A model generated the notes under the pieces. That model saw only the letters and a program-made list of their open reading frames with translations, had not been told where the DNA came from and made no database searches. From Cycas panzhihuaensis (lineage: Eukaryota; Cycadophyta), in assembly GCA_023213395.1 (NCBI GenBank), contig CM041465.1, positions 208,699,741-208,763,740 of the forward strand: a DNA stretch of 64,000 bases. The letters are read 5' to 3'. The first letter of the stretch is position 1, and the number at the start of each line of letters is the position of its first letter. The position numbers and the translations under genes are program-made. Positions 44,513-55,065 of the stretch are shown piece after piece.

Positions 44513-45100
44513 ATTTGCCAATACCAAAGAATGTCACGAGAGTTCGCGGTTTCCTACGAGCAGTAGGATACCTCAGGAAATTCATAAAAGGATATGCCAA
44601 CATAGCAGTCCCACTTATGGACCTAACCAAGAAGGACGCATTTGCATGGAATTCAACGGCCAACAATGCTTTTGAAGAACTAAAGGGTGCAATGGTAAGA
44701 GCTCCAATCTTAGCACTTCCAAATTTTTCTAAACCATTCATCTGGGAGTGCGATGCATCAAGGTTTGGCATAGGAGCCATCTTATTACAAGACGAAAGAT
44801 CGATAGGATATGAAAGTAGGAAGCTGAACAACAGAGAAAAGTTAAAGCCCATTTATGACAAGGAGATGCTAGCTATATAATGCACACGATCCACTAGTGG
44901 AGACAATATTTGCTGGGGAGCCCATTTTAGGTACAAACGGATCACAATAGTCTCAAATACTTCTTAAGTCAAAAGGCGCTGTCAGACGAACAACAAAAGT
45001 GGATGAGCAAACTACAATCATTTGATTTTATTATCGTGTGCAAAAAGGGCAAAGACAATGCCATAGTAGACGCCCTCTTAAGGATCCCAAAAGAATCTCA
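44513..45100 (+). pseudogene. gypsy G2 RNase H and connection
   Basis: It reads PIPKNVTRVRGFLRAVGYLR (connection), then FSKPFIWECDASRFGIGAIL, GYESRKLNNREKLKPIYDKE and MLAI* (44880). After the stop, QTDHNSLKYF-like text follows, then FDFIIVCKKGKDNAIVDALL. The Asp in ECDAS and the ESRKL and YDKEMLA motifs of Ty3 RNase H are present. Confidence 0.88.
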
Positions 45101-46430
45101 CGAGCAGCTAGCATTACAAACAATATCAGTGGCCACCCTGGCATGGCACGAGACACTAAGAGAGGAATACAACAACGATTTGAGATACAAGTAGTTGATA
45201 GATAAAACAAGTGAGGATGAAACTAACTTGTATGAGATACAGCAGGGAATAATACTTAGGAAGGGAAAGATTCACATTCCAAGAAAATCTACACTAAAAG
45301 ACATAATATTATAGGAAGCTCACTGCACACCTACAGCAGGCCACACGGGGATCAACAAGACATGCAGAAAGGTAAGAGCTTCTTTTTATTGGAAAGGATT
45401 AAAAATAGATGTTCAGAAGTTTGTGGCAAAATGCGATACCTGCTAGAGGAACAAGATCGAATGCATAAAAATGCCAGGGTTACTCTAGCCGTTGCCAATT
45501 TCGGAACAAAAATGGGACGAAATATCAATGGACTTCATAATAGGATTACCCTGCTCAGAAGGGAAGGATGCAATTCTGGTCATAGTAGATCGTCTTACTA
45601 AATATGGCCACTTCAAAGAGTTGAAATCAACATCTAAAGCCAACAAAGTTGTAGAACTGTACATGAAGGAGATCCATCATCTACATGGTTTTCCAAAGGC
45701 AATCATAAGTGACTGTGACCCAAAGTTTACCAGTAAATTTTGGCAAGATCTCTTCAAAATTGCTAGTACAAAACTCAAGATGAGCACAACGTATCACCCA
45801 CAAACAGATGGGCAAATAGAAATCGTCAATAAATGCTTAGAGGGATATTTGAGGAAGTTCTGCTTAGACAAACAAAAGTAATGGCATCGATGGTTGCACT
45901 TAGCAGAATGGTGGTATAACACTACCTACCACTCCTCAACAAAGATGACACCTTTCCAGGCTTTTTATGGATACCAACCACCATCATTATTAACTTAGAA
46001 CATACCATCACAGGTCCAGGCAATTGAGGAACATCAAAAGCAAGTAGAGGAGACCATCAACAGATTGAAAGATAATTTAGCAATGGCACAAAACAGGATG
46101 AAGCAACAAGCTGATCTAAAGCACTCTGAAAAGCAATTCAAACCAAAGGACTGGGTCTTTTTGCGTCTTCAGCCATACAAACAAGCTTTCTTATAGAGAA
46201 CAAGCAACCAAAAGCTTGCGCTTAGATATTTTGGGCCATACGAAATCACCTCCAAAATAGGTGAAGTCACATATCAATTAAGGCTCCCAAAAAGTGCAAA
46301 AATTCATAATGTCTTTCATGTTTCCTGTCTAAAAAGGAAAATTGGGGAAAAGATAGTACCGCAGTCCAACATCCTAAAGCTAAACAAGAGGGAAAATGAT
46401 GCTAGAGCCAAAAGGAATCTTACAAACCTG
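45100..46430 (+). pseudogene. gypsy G2 integrase, triad kept, frame broken
   Basis: The zinc-binding lead-in is EAHCTPTAGHTGINKTCRKV and FVAKCDTC (45318-45445), with stops. The core (45492-45881) is open: KWDEISMDFIIGLPCSEGKD, AIISDCDPKFTSKFWQDLFK, STTYHPQTDGQIEIVNKCLE. The DDE acids are D in MDFI, D in SDCDPK and E in QIEIVN. The C-terminal GPY/F module appears as YFGPYEITSKIGEVTYQLRL near 46230-46285. Confidence 0.92.
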
Positions 46431-46560
46431 CACCAGATCCCTCAGATCTAAACAAATCAAAGAACACTTGATCAAATGGAAAAACTAGGATGAGGAAGAT
46501 GCCAAGTGGGAGAAAGACGAATGGAAGCAATTTCCAAACTTAGCAGTGCTATGAGGGCAA
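46430..46560 (+). pseudogene. gypsy G2 chromodomain, damaged copy
   Basis: LRSKQIKEHLIKWKN is followed by a stop, then DEEDAKWEKDEW and KQFPNL. Relative to the duplicate at 48980-49095 it has the stop and a 3-bp deletion (IK reduced to K). Confidence 0.88.
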
Positions 46561-46571
46561 AGCACAGTTTC

Positions 46572-46586
46572 AAGGAGGGGGGGACT
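46572..46586 (+). other. polypurine tract of gypsy G2
   Basis: AAGGAGGGGGGGACT directly before the 3' LTR start. Confidence 0.88.
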
Positions 46587-47052
46587 TGAAGCGACCCTTG
46601 AGAGTCTGATCGACTTCTATGCACTGCAGTGGCCGACTTCTAATGGTTATTTTGGGTGCACCTCTCCCTATCTTGGCAGACTTCATTATGTCCCAGTTTG
46701 AGCGCTTATAAATAGGGACTTTTGAGGTCATTCTTAATCATCAATTTGTGAAGTGTTCCTTCTTATTTTCGGCCTTTAGGCAGCTACATATTTTCAGCCT
46801 TAGGGTTGCATTTCTGAGGAGGATCCCCGCCTCGAAGGGCTCAATGTTTATTATAGGTTGTGTTGGTACTTATTGAACTTCTATTTGTACTCTTTTGACA
46901 TCAAATTCAGCACTTGTAATTGATTTATATCTGGAAATATACGTTTATTTTGGTACTTTTTATATATGAAATTGTCAGTTGTATTCTATTATTTGTGAAA
47001 TTTAACTCTGTTCTATCCTACTTTTGTCCTATTGGGTGAAAGAATCGTTACA
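46587..47052 (+). repeat. 3' LTR of gypsy G2 (466 bp)
   Basis: TGAAGCGACCC to ATCGTTACA, TATA box at 46707-46714. Followed by TCTTT, the target duplication, and then copia F1 RT. Confidence 0.93.
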
Positions 47053-47699
47053 TCTTTGCTACTATCCAATGTGCTAGTTTTGGATCCTACATATACTTGG
47101 AAATGTCTCTAATAGAGTATGAAATATCAGGTCTGGTTGCAGTCAGATATATCAGACTTCTAACTAATTGTCTATATAGAGTTGTACCAACTAAAGTATC
47201 TTCTATAGATGGAGTTAAGTCACACCCAATTTCCATGGGGTTAACAAAACTATTACATTCTTCTATTTTGAATTTTACCAACAAATCCTTGGTGTATTTG
47301 TTTTGTGACAAAGTGATTGAATCTTTCTTTTGATTAACTTTTATACCAAGGTAATAATTTAGAAGTCCTAAATCAATCATCTCAAAACCTTTTTCTAATT
47401 GTACTTTTATATCTATGATGGACTCTATGTCGCTACTTCTGAGAATCATGTCATCTACATATACTACAATTATTGTAATCAACCCTTGATTTTTTTCACA
47501 TACAAACTGGAACTTGATTTGCATCTGTGAAACCCATTTTGAATGAGATATTTATCCAATTTGGCCTACCAAGCCCTTGGAGCCTGTTTTAGCCCATATA
47601 AGGCCTTTTTCAGCCTGCATACAAGATGTTCTTGTCTATTTCAAACATATCCTTCTGGTTGCCTCATATAAACCTCTTCTTCAAGATCCCCATTCAACA
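47053..47699 (-). pseudogene. copia F1 RT fragment (duplication copy 1)
   Basis: From 47524 the minus strand reads MQIKFQFVCEKNQGLITIIV, VYVDDMILRSSD, GLLNYYLGIKVNQKKDSITL and LYRQLVRSLIYLTATRPDIS. YVDD is kept. It is truncated at 47697 by the duplication junction. Because G2 rejoins F1 here, this copy is contiguous with 41542 but not with the F1 5' part. Confidence 0.88.
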
Positions 47700-47702
47700 A
47701 CA

Positions 47703-48980
47703 AATACAACAACGATTTGAGATACAAGTAGTTGATAGATAAAACAAGTGAGGATAAAACTAACTTGTATGAGATACAACAGGGAATAATACTTAGGAAG
47801 GGAAAGATTCACATTCCAAGAAAATCTACACTAAAAGACATAATATTATAGGAAGCTCACTCCACACCTACAGCAGGCCACACGGGGATCGACAAGACAT
47901 ACAGAAAGGTAAGAGCTTCTTTTTATTGAAAAGGATTAAAAACAGATGTTCAGAAGTTTGTGGCGAAATGCGATACCTGCTAGAGGAACAAGATCGAATG
48001 CATAAAAATGCCAGGGTTACTCTAGCCGTTGCCAATTCCGGAACAAAAATGGGACGAAATATCAATGGACTTCATAATAGGATTACCCTGCTTAGAAGGG
48101 AAGGATGCAATTCTGGTCATAGTAGATCGTCTTACTAAATATGGCCATTTTAAAGAGTTGAAATCAACATCTAAAACCAATAAAGTTGTAGAACTGTACA
48201 TGAAGGAGATCCATCATCTACATGGTTTTCCAAAGGCAATCATAAGTGACTGTGACCCAAAATTTACTAGTAAATTTTGGCAAGATCTCTTCAAAATTGC
48301 TAGTACAAAACTCAAGATGAGCACAACGTATCACCCACAAACAGATGGGCAAATAGAAATCGTCAATAAATGTTTAGAGGGATATTTGAGGAAGTTCTGC
48401 TTAGACAAACAAAAATAATGGCACTGATGGTTGCACTTAGTAGAATGGTGGTATAGAACTACCTACCACTCCTCAACAAAGATGACACCTTTCCAGGCTT
48501 TCTATGGATACCAACCACCATCATTATTAACTTAGAACAGACCATCACAAGTCTAGGCAATTGAGGAACATCAAAAGCAAGTAGAGGAGACCATCAACAG
48601 ATTGAAAGATAATTTAGCAATGGCACAAAACAGGATGAAGCAACAAGCTGATCTAAAGCACTCTAAAAAGCAATTCAAACCACAGGACTGGGTCTTTTTG
48701 CGTCTTCAGCCATACAAACAAGCTTTCTTATAGAGAACAAGCAACCAAAAGCTTGCGCTTAGATATTTTGGGCCATACGAAATCACCTCCAAAATAGGTG
48801 AAGTCACATATCAATTAAGGCTCCTGAAAAGTGCAAACATTCATAATGTCTTTCATGTTTCCTGTCTAAAAAGGAAAATTGGGGAAAAGATAGTACCGCA
48901 GTCCAACATCCTGAAGCTAAACAAGAGGGAAAATGACGCTAGAGCCAAAAGGAATCTTGCAAACCTGCACCAGATCCCTC
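47703..48980 (+). pseudogene. gypsy G2 integrase, duplicated copy
   Basis: Same content as 45166-46430: zinc-binding lead-in, open core 48029-48418 (KWDEISMDFIIGLPCLEGKD, IISDCDPKFTSKFWQDLFK, HPQTDGQIEIVNKCLE) and the GPY/F module near 48770-48830. It starts without RT or RNase H, so it is only a fragment. Confidence 0.9.
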
Positions 48981-49095
48981 AGATCCAAACAAATCAAAGA
49001 ACACTTGATCAAATGGAAAAACCTGGATGAGGAAGATGCCAAGTGGGAGAAAGATGAATGGATAAAGCAATTTCCAAACTTACCAGTGCTATGAG
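48965..49095 (+). pseudogene. gypsy G2 chromodomain, better-preserved copy
   Basis: RSLRSKQIKEHLIKWKNLDE then EDAKWEKDEWIKQFPNLPVL* reads open, lacking the stop and deletion seen in copy 1. It represents the family chromodomain more faithfully. Confidence 0.9.
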
Positions 49096-49125
49096 GGCAA
49101 AGCACAGTTTCAAGGTGGGGGGACT

Positions 49126-49591
49126 TGAAGCAACCCTTGAGAGTCTGATCGACTTCTATGCACTGCAGTGGCCGACTTCTAATGGTTATTTTGGGTGCAC
49201 CTCTCCCTGTCTTGGCAGACTTCATTATGTCCCAGTTTGAGCGCCTATAAATAGGGACTTTTGAGGTCATTCTTAATCATCAATTTGTGAAGTGTTCCTT
49301 CTTATTTTCGGCCTTTAGGCAGTTGCATATTTTCAGCCTTAGGGTTGCATTTTTGAGCAGGATCCCCGCCTCGAAGGGCTCAATGTTTATTATAGGTTGT
49401 GTTGGTACTTATTGAACTTCTATTTGTACTTTTTTGACATCAAATTCAGCACTTGTAATTGATTTATATTTGGAAATATACGTTTATTTTGGTACTTTTT
49501 ATATATGAAATTGCCAGTTGTATTCTATTATCTGTGAAATTTAACTCTGTTCTATCCTACTTTTGTCCTTTTGGGTGAAAGAACCGTTACA
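49126..49591 (+). repeat. third G2 LTR, from the duplication (466 bp)
   Basis: TGAAGCAACCC to ACCGTTACA. It differs from the 46587-47052 LTR at only a handful of sites. TATA box at 49246-49253. It is followed by the duplicated TCTTT and F1 RT. Confidence 0.93.
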
Positions 49592-50560
49592 TCTTTGCTA
49601 CTATCCAATGTGCTAGTTTTGGATCCTACATATAATTGGAAATGTCTCTAATAGAGTATGAAATATCAGGTCTGGTTGCAGTCAGATATATCAAACTTCT
49701 AACTAATTGTCTATATAGAGTTGTACCAACTAAAGTATCTTCTATAGATGGAGTTAAGTCACACCCGATTTCCATGGGGGTAACACAACTATTACATTCT
49801 TCTATTTTGAATTTTACCAACAAATCCTTGGTGTATTTGTTTTGTGACAAAGTGATTGAATCTTTCTTTTGATTAACTTTTATACCAAGGTAATAATTTA
49901 GAAGTCCTAAATCAGTCATCTCAAAACCTTTTTCTAATTGCACTTTTATATCTATGATGGACTCTATGTCGCTACCTGTGAGAATCATGTCATCTACATA
50001 TACTACAATTATTGTGATCAACGCTTGATTTTTTTCACATACAAACTGGAACTTGATTTGCATCTGTGAAACCTATTTTGAATGAGATATTTATCCAATT
50101 TGGCCTACCAAGCCCTTGGAGCCTGTTTTAGCCCATATAAGGCCTTTTTCAGCCTGCATACAAGATGTTCTTATCTATTTCAAACATATCCTTCTGGTTG
50201 CCTCATATAAACCTCTTCTTCAAGATCCCCATTCAAAAAGGCACTTTTCACATCCAATTAATAGACTTTCCAATTTTGTCGTGCAACTAAGGTTATTACC
50301 ATCCTAATTGTATTTAGTTTGGCTACTGGAGAGAAAGTTTCATCATAGTCTGCTCTAGTAGTCTATGTGTAGCCCTTGGCCACCAATCTGGCCTTGTACT
50401 TTTCTTACCATTAGAATTTCCTTTTATTTTATATACCCACTTATAGTTGACAATAGGTTTGTCTGTAGGTGGTTTGACTAGTTCCCATGTTTTGTTTTTG
50501 GAAATAGATTCCATTTTTGTGTCCATTGTAGCTTGCCACTCTTCATGCTGACTTGCTTCT
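49592..50560 (-). pseudogene. copia F1 reverse transcriptase (main copy)
   Basis: From 50526 the minus strand reads MDTKMESISKNKTWELVKPP and PIVNYKWVYKIKGNSNGKK, then a frameshift. From 50063 it reads ITIIVVYVDDMILTGSD, GLLNYYLGIKVNQKKDSITL and LYRQLVRSLIYLTATRPDIS. YVDD is intact. The 49592-50236 part is duplicated at 47053-47699. Confidence 0.9.
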
Positions 50561-50849
50561 TCATATGATTGTGGTTCAATAGAGTAGAATAGAGCTTGAT
50601 GTTTTGGGCCCTTGTTCTGTGAGTGAATATGTCTCCTTTGGATTCTTCAATGGCTTTGAAATACCATTTGGGTATCTTTTTGGAAGATGTTCTCCTTTCG
50701 TCATCTTCAAGAGTCGATTCTCTGTGAGGTGAAGGTGCTCTTTTTTATTGTTCTTCTTCATTTGTCCTTATATTTTTAGATGTGATTCCTGATATTTCTT
50801 TAGGTGGAGGGACTTTCATTAAGGACTCCTTTGTAGGCTCTGCAATTTT
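50561..50849 (-). pseudogene. copia F1 linker between integrase and RT
   Basis: Lys/Glu-rich, for example MKKNNKKEHLHLTENRLLKM and KEHLPKRYPNGI on the minus strand from 50761. A counterpart exists in F2 (56574-56840). Poorly conserved in copia generally. Confidence 0.7.
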
Positions 50850-51550
50850 CTAGTATGGACTTACGATAATGTCTCTTTCATTGAATATGACATCTCTACT
50901 TACATAGACCTTATTTGTTTTTGGGTCTATATACCTATAGGCTTTTGAATTTTTACTGCAACCTATCATTATGCATTCAATGATTTTACAATCAAGTTTT
51001 GACCTTTTTTTGTCTGAAATATGCATAAAGGCTTGGCAACCAAAGGCTTTTAAGTTACTTACATCTGGCTTGTATCCTGTCCATGCCTCTTCTGGAGTCA
51101 TTTGCTTAAGGCTTGTGTTGGACTTTGATTTATAAGATAAACAATTGTGTTTACAACCTCTGTCCAATAGGTTTTTGAAATTTCTCTGTCTTGAATCATA
51201 CTTCAATCCATTTCCATAATTGTCCTATTCATTCGCTCGACCATGCCATTTGACTAAGGTGTATATGGAGTTGTTATTTGTCGATGTATCCCATGAGTTT
51301 TGCAGAAGGTTTGGAATTCTTTTAAGATGTATTCACCTCTTTCATCCGATTTGATACATTTTATTATATTTCCACATTCCAATTCTACTTCTGCCATAAA
51401 CTCTTTGAATTTATCAAAGGTTTCAAATTTACTATAGAGAAAGTAAATCCACACTTTCCTAGAAAAATCATCAATAAAGTAAGGAAATATTAGGCACCAT
51501 TGATTGAACCTGGAGTGATAGGTCCGCACATATTAGAATGTATTAATTCT
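50850..51550 (-). pseudogene. copia F1 integrase, broken
   Basis: The minus strand reads FPYFIDDFSRKVWIYFLYSK (first D), ECGNIIKCIKSDERGEYILK (second D), and after a stop NGMVERMNRTIM (E) near 51245. The C-terminal part has KQMTPEEAWTGYKPDVSNLK, AFGCQAFMHISDKKRSKLDC and VYVSRDVIFNERDIIVSPY to 50850. The triad is intact, but a stop and a frameshift near 51200 break the frame. Confidence 0.9.
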
Positions 51551-52180
51551 ATTTTACTTTTTGCATGCCATTCACGTTTTTGGAAAGGAAAGCGATGCTT
51601 GTCAAGTAGGCAACCTTTACAAACAAAAGGATGAAATACCACATCTAGTAGTCCATCAACCATGCTTCAGCGTTTTAACTATTCTAGTCTATCAGAAGAA
51701 ATATGCCCATACTTTAAATGTCGAAGTTTATTACTATCAACATTTGCAACAACAAAGGGTTTTACATCTTTGTTTGCAATGATAGGGCTAAAGAGCAATT
51801 TATAGAGATCATTGCTTTCTATACCCTTAGCAATTATGGTGCCACCATTTTTCATGTCTAAGATATAACAAAACCATTCCTCATCAAAGATAGTTATTAA
51901 CTTTTTCTTTTTGAGCTGTGAAACAAAAAGAAAGTTCTTTTTCAACCCTGGAACAAAGAGAACATTGCCAATTTTTTGGATAGTTCTTTTCATTTCAATT
52001 GCTATTGTTCCAACCCCTTGAATATTGAGAGGATGTTTGTCTCCTAACTCTACTGACTTGTTAGGAGAGTAGGATTTCAAAGATTCAAACCATTCTTCAC
52101 GACTTGTCATATGTTTGGACGCTCCCAAATCAATGTACTAGACATCTTCATCTTTGAGATTGGCAGTGAGTGCGACTATA
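51551..52180 (-). pseudogene. copia F1 protease and pre-integrase region
   Basis: From 52128 the minus strand reads MGASKHMTSREEWFESLKSY, LNIQGVGTIAIEMK, NVLFVPGLKKNFLFVSQL and LRHLKYGHISSDRLE. The last is the pre-integrase zinc-binding motif with H...GH spacing. The protease core lies just upstream: normally DSGASKHM, here MGASKHM, with the region before it interrupted by a stop. Catalytic Asp identity is uncertain. Confidence 0.82.
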
Positions 52181-52229
52181 AACGCCGTTTCTTCTTCATC
52201 TTCATCAAAGTTGTTCTACTTCTTGTTGT

Positions 52230-53131
52230 AGTTGCCAGTAGGTCTTTTCTCTCTCTATATGTTAGCTCTGCTTTGTGAGCATTGATATGGAAAGTGGTTT
52301 ATTTGCCCACAATGACAACAAACGTCAAAGGCTTTGCAGTTGCTTGAGAAGTGTCTAGGCTTTCCATACTTGGAGCATACCCTAGCATCTCTTGGTGGGA
52401 TTGGTCACCGTCTGCCTTTGTTTTCTTGCCATCTACCTTTGGACTGGGTTTCGGTGTTAGGGGTTCTTCCACGAGCTCTTGATTGCCCTCGTCCTCTGGA
52501 ACTAAAAATGAGCTTGGACAGGAAGGCCTCTTCAAACTCCATCTCTTCCTCTTACCTCCTGTTCCTTTGTTCTTGCCTGAGGAGAAGTCCTGTCAAAGTA
52601 TTAAGCGACATAGTAGCAGTCTGATCATTGTTAGTTATTGTGTTTACCATATTATCAAAGCATTTCAAAAGTTTGTTTACAATCATTTCAATGAGCTCCT
52701 GGTTAGGCAAATTTGCACTAGCATTGATCAAATCATTTCTTATTGATGTTACTTTATGAATGAACTCTGAAATACTCTCCTTTTCCATCATATGTAATTT
52801 AAATAGTTTTTCTTTTAGGGCATGACTTTGGCATGATTTTTTTGGCTATGGAGATTAGCAAACACTTTCTAAATTTCTACAGAGGAATTTAATCTTTCAA
52901 CATACACCAAGAGGGGATCAGAGATGTATAACTTCAGAATTATTACTCATGTATTATCTCTTTCATCCCAATTGGGTTGAGTAGCTACATCATTAGGCCT
53001 TTTTTCTACCCCCTATGGTATGTTCCAGGTACTTTTAGCTCTTAATAGGGTTTCAATCTTAATTTTCCATATAAAATAATTGGTTTTAGTCAATTTATCC
53101 TAATTACTCAATGCAAGAATGGAAGAGGCCA
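52230..53131 (-). pseudogene. copia F1 Gag with double zinc knuckle
   Basis: It starts at ATG 53131 (MASSILALSN). Capsid parts include MMEKESISEFIHKVTSIRND, LINASANLPNQELIEMIVNK and LKCFDNMVNTITNNDQTATM (52791-52552). Two knuckles follow near 52380-52300: CSKYGKPRHFSSNC, whose second Cys is Tyr, and CCHCGQINHFPYQC, a complete CX2CX4HX4C. Stops and frameshifts split the capsid. Confidence 0.85.
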
Positions 53132-53842
53132 TCTTAAAGACTGAACAGAAGATATCAGACTAACTTTTAAGATTTTGAATAGGCTAGCCACGATCAATGT
53201 CTGAAATTTTGCATGTATACAATTATACAAATTTTAGAGAAAGTGGTCCTAAAAGAAAGATCTTGATGAGAGGATTCCAGATATGTAAAAATATTTGGGG
53301 GATCTACTTTAGTTTATCTAAAAATAGGCCCAAAAACCCAAAATTGTGATTAGGGTTTTCTGAGAAAAAATCTTGTAATTTAAAAAATCCCTAATCAAAT
53401 GACATGAAATTGGACTCAAAAGAAGTGGACTGAACAGACGAATAAATTTTGTCTGGTATTACCCAGAATGATTGAGTGATTTGAGTAGAATCTTTAGAGA
53501 AGTCTCCAAACCTGTGTAATTAGAAAAGGGGCCAAAAGTGCTTGAAAATTAGCTTGAATGAATTCGACCCAATTGAAATAATTGATGGCCTCGACAAAAC
53601 ACTTCTCCTGGTGAAATTTTGTATGATTCTGAGCACTTCGATTTTTTTGGTTTGTACACGTTCGTACAAGCTCATATAGGTCTGTACAATAGTCGTTTTG
53701 TTCTTAATTTGTCTGCTTCTCACATTGTATTTGATAAATAAATTACTTTTATCAACACCTTCAATAGATTTCTTAGTTACATATGGCTTTCTTCGACACT
53801 AGACCTCCTCTCAGGACTTTATCAGACGAGCGATTTGCCGTT
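53132..53842 (-). other. 5' leader of copia F1
   Basis: Between primer-binding site and gag. No coding pattern was recognised. Confidence 0.5.
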
Positions 53843-53853
53843 CTCTGATACCA
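53843..53853 (-). other. primer-binding site of copia F1
   Basis: TGGTATCAGAG on the minus strand, immediately after the 5' LTR: initiator-Met tRNA type. Confidence 0.9.
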
Positions 53854-54041
53854 TGTAAGAAACCTTCAATAAATAAAGATGAAATTCATTGATTATGTGA
53901 GAGAGACTCTCCCCATATATACATCAGTTGTTTGTAACTGTTTAGTGATGTGCCACTCATTTGACACTTTTCTTTATTATAAGAAGAGGGGTTTTATACA
54001 TGACCCTCATGATGTCCTAGATAAAACATTACTTTCTAACA
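53854..54041 (-). repeat. 5' LTR of copia F1 (188 bp)
   Basis: Minus strand TGTTAGAAAG to TTTCTTACA. Partner of 40796-40990. Confidence 0.92.
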
Positions 54042-54042
54042 A

Positions 54043-54872
54043 ATTCCAACTGTAAAAGAAATATTAGGTCTAGTAGTAGAATTCCCACCAGTTGTTTGTA
54101 TATTTTTGGATCAAGATCTGCTCCAGCATCTTGTGTTGTTAATTTGGAACTTGTCTCCATCAGGGTATAGGTAGATTTGTTGTCAACTATTCTGAATTTC
54201 TTTTGAATTTCCCAAGCGTAGTTCACCTACGAGATGAAGACATGAGGCCTTTGCCATGCTTCGACTCCAAGGAAGTAAAGTAGAATTCCTAGATACATCA
54301 TCTCAAAGAAATGAATAAGGTTTGCCTTCAAGTTTTATATCATATCAATATCATCACTTGTGATCAGTAAATTGTTAACATACAATACCACAAACATAAT
54401 TTTATCATTTTTGCTTTGATGTATAGGTTTGAGTCAATTGGAAATCTCTCAAACCCATTTTTTAGAAAGTACTAATCAATCTTTTCATACTAGGCTCTAA
54501 GAGCTTGTTTTAGGCCATACAAGGCCTTTTTAAGTCAGCATACCAAGCACTCTTGACTTTTTTCAACAAAGCTAGGTGGCTACTCCATGTAGACTTCTTC
54601 TATTAGATCCCCATTCAAGAATATGCTTTTCACATTCATATGGTGAAAATGCCAATTGAATTACGCAACCATCACCACGATGAGTCAGACAATGTTCATT
54701 TAAGCAACAAGAGTGAATGTTTCTTGCTAGTCAATCCCTTTTTGCTACTTGAAGCCTTTCGCTACAAGTTGAGCTTTATATTTGTCTACAAATCCACTAG
54801 ATTTAAACTTAGTCCTATAGATCCATTTGCAACCAATTGCATGCTTTCTAGTTGGTAATCCAACCAAATCCC
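54043..54872 (-). pseudogene. copia D reverse transcriptase, catalytic Asp pair lost
   Basis: The minus strand reads NLYIKAK, then LYVNNLLIT (about 54380-54355) where copia RT has YVDD. Both Asp are Asn, consistent with G-to-A changes. Then LYFLGVEAWQ-like text, LTTQDAGADLDPKIYKQLVG and RPNISFTVGMV at 54043. The finger region (54858-54640) is frame-shifted. It is cut at 54872 by copia F2. Confidence 0.85.
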
Positions 54873-55065
54873 TGTAAAAAAAAAACTTCAATATGAACTT
54901 AAAATGCTTTGATTATATGAGAGACTCTCTCTCTATATATACATCAATGGTTTGTAACCGATCATTATCAGTATATCATTTGTCTGACACTTGTCTTTCT
55001 TAAAACAAAGAGGGATTTAGCACATGACCGTTATAATATTCTAGATAAAATATTACCTTTTAACA
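54873..55065 (-). repeat. 3' LTR of copia F2 (193 bp)
   Basis: Minus strand TGTTAAAAGGTAAT to ...TTTTTTACA. It aligns with both F1 LTRs but is more diverged. The polypurine tract AAGAGAGGG lies at its right edge. Confidence 0.9.

Larger units (their letters stand above)
41543..47052 (+). mobile_element. Ty3/gypsy chromovirus G2 (5.51 kb)
   Basis: LTRs of 465-466 bp at both ends, target duplication TCTTT (41538-41542 and 47053-47057), Met-type primer-binding site and polypurine tract. The domain order Gag, protease, RT, RNase H, integrase, chromodomain marks it as a chromovirus. All domains are recognisable but carry stops, frameshifts and a catalytic RT change. It sits antisense inside copia F1. 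Confidence 0.95.
45163..47699 (+). repeat. 2.54-kb tandem duplication, copy 1
   Basis: From AATACAACAACG in G2 integrase through the G2 3' LTR into copia F1 RT (ending ...CCCCATTCAA). It repeats at an offset of 2537-2539 bp. The junction at 47697-47703 joins F1 RT to G2 integrase across short CAACAA-type microhomology. Confidence 0.93.
47700..50236 (+). repeat. 2.54-kb tandem duplication, copy 2
   Basis: Near-identical to 45163-47699. The two 129-codon integrase cores differ at two residues. It ends where copia F1 continues uninterrupted to its 5' end, so this right copy holds the original F1 junction. Confidence 0.93.
40796..54041 (-). mobile_element. Ty1/copia retrotransposon F1 (carries gypsy G2)
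   Basis: A complete minus-strand copia with short LTRs (40796-40990 and 53854-54041), primer-binding site, gag, protease, integrase, RT and RNase H. Flanks ATTCC (40791-40795) and ATTCC (54043-54047, one extra A between) are the target duplication. Gypsy G2 inserted into its RT/RNase H. A later tandem duplication copied part of both. A sister copy F2 starts at 54873. Confidence 0.92.
35971..54872 (-). mobile_element. Ty1/copia element D, split by E and F1
   Basis: Minus-strand copia pieces: 3' LTR (35971-36311), RNase H end (36312-36534), RNase H and RT end (40404-40795), RT (54043-54872). Sequence and frame rejoin exactly when E (36535-40403) and F1 (40796-54041) are removed. Copia F2 interrupts it again at 54873, and the 5' part (integrase, gag, 5' LTR) is not found. 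It inserted into the gag of gypsy G1. Confidence 0.85.

Noticed and set aside
42351-44852. Minus-strand frames of about 90-117 codons inside G2
   Set aside because: They overlap recognisable Gag, protease and RNase H on the + strand and look like none themselves.
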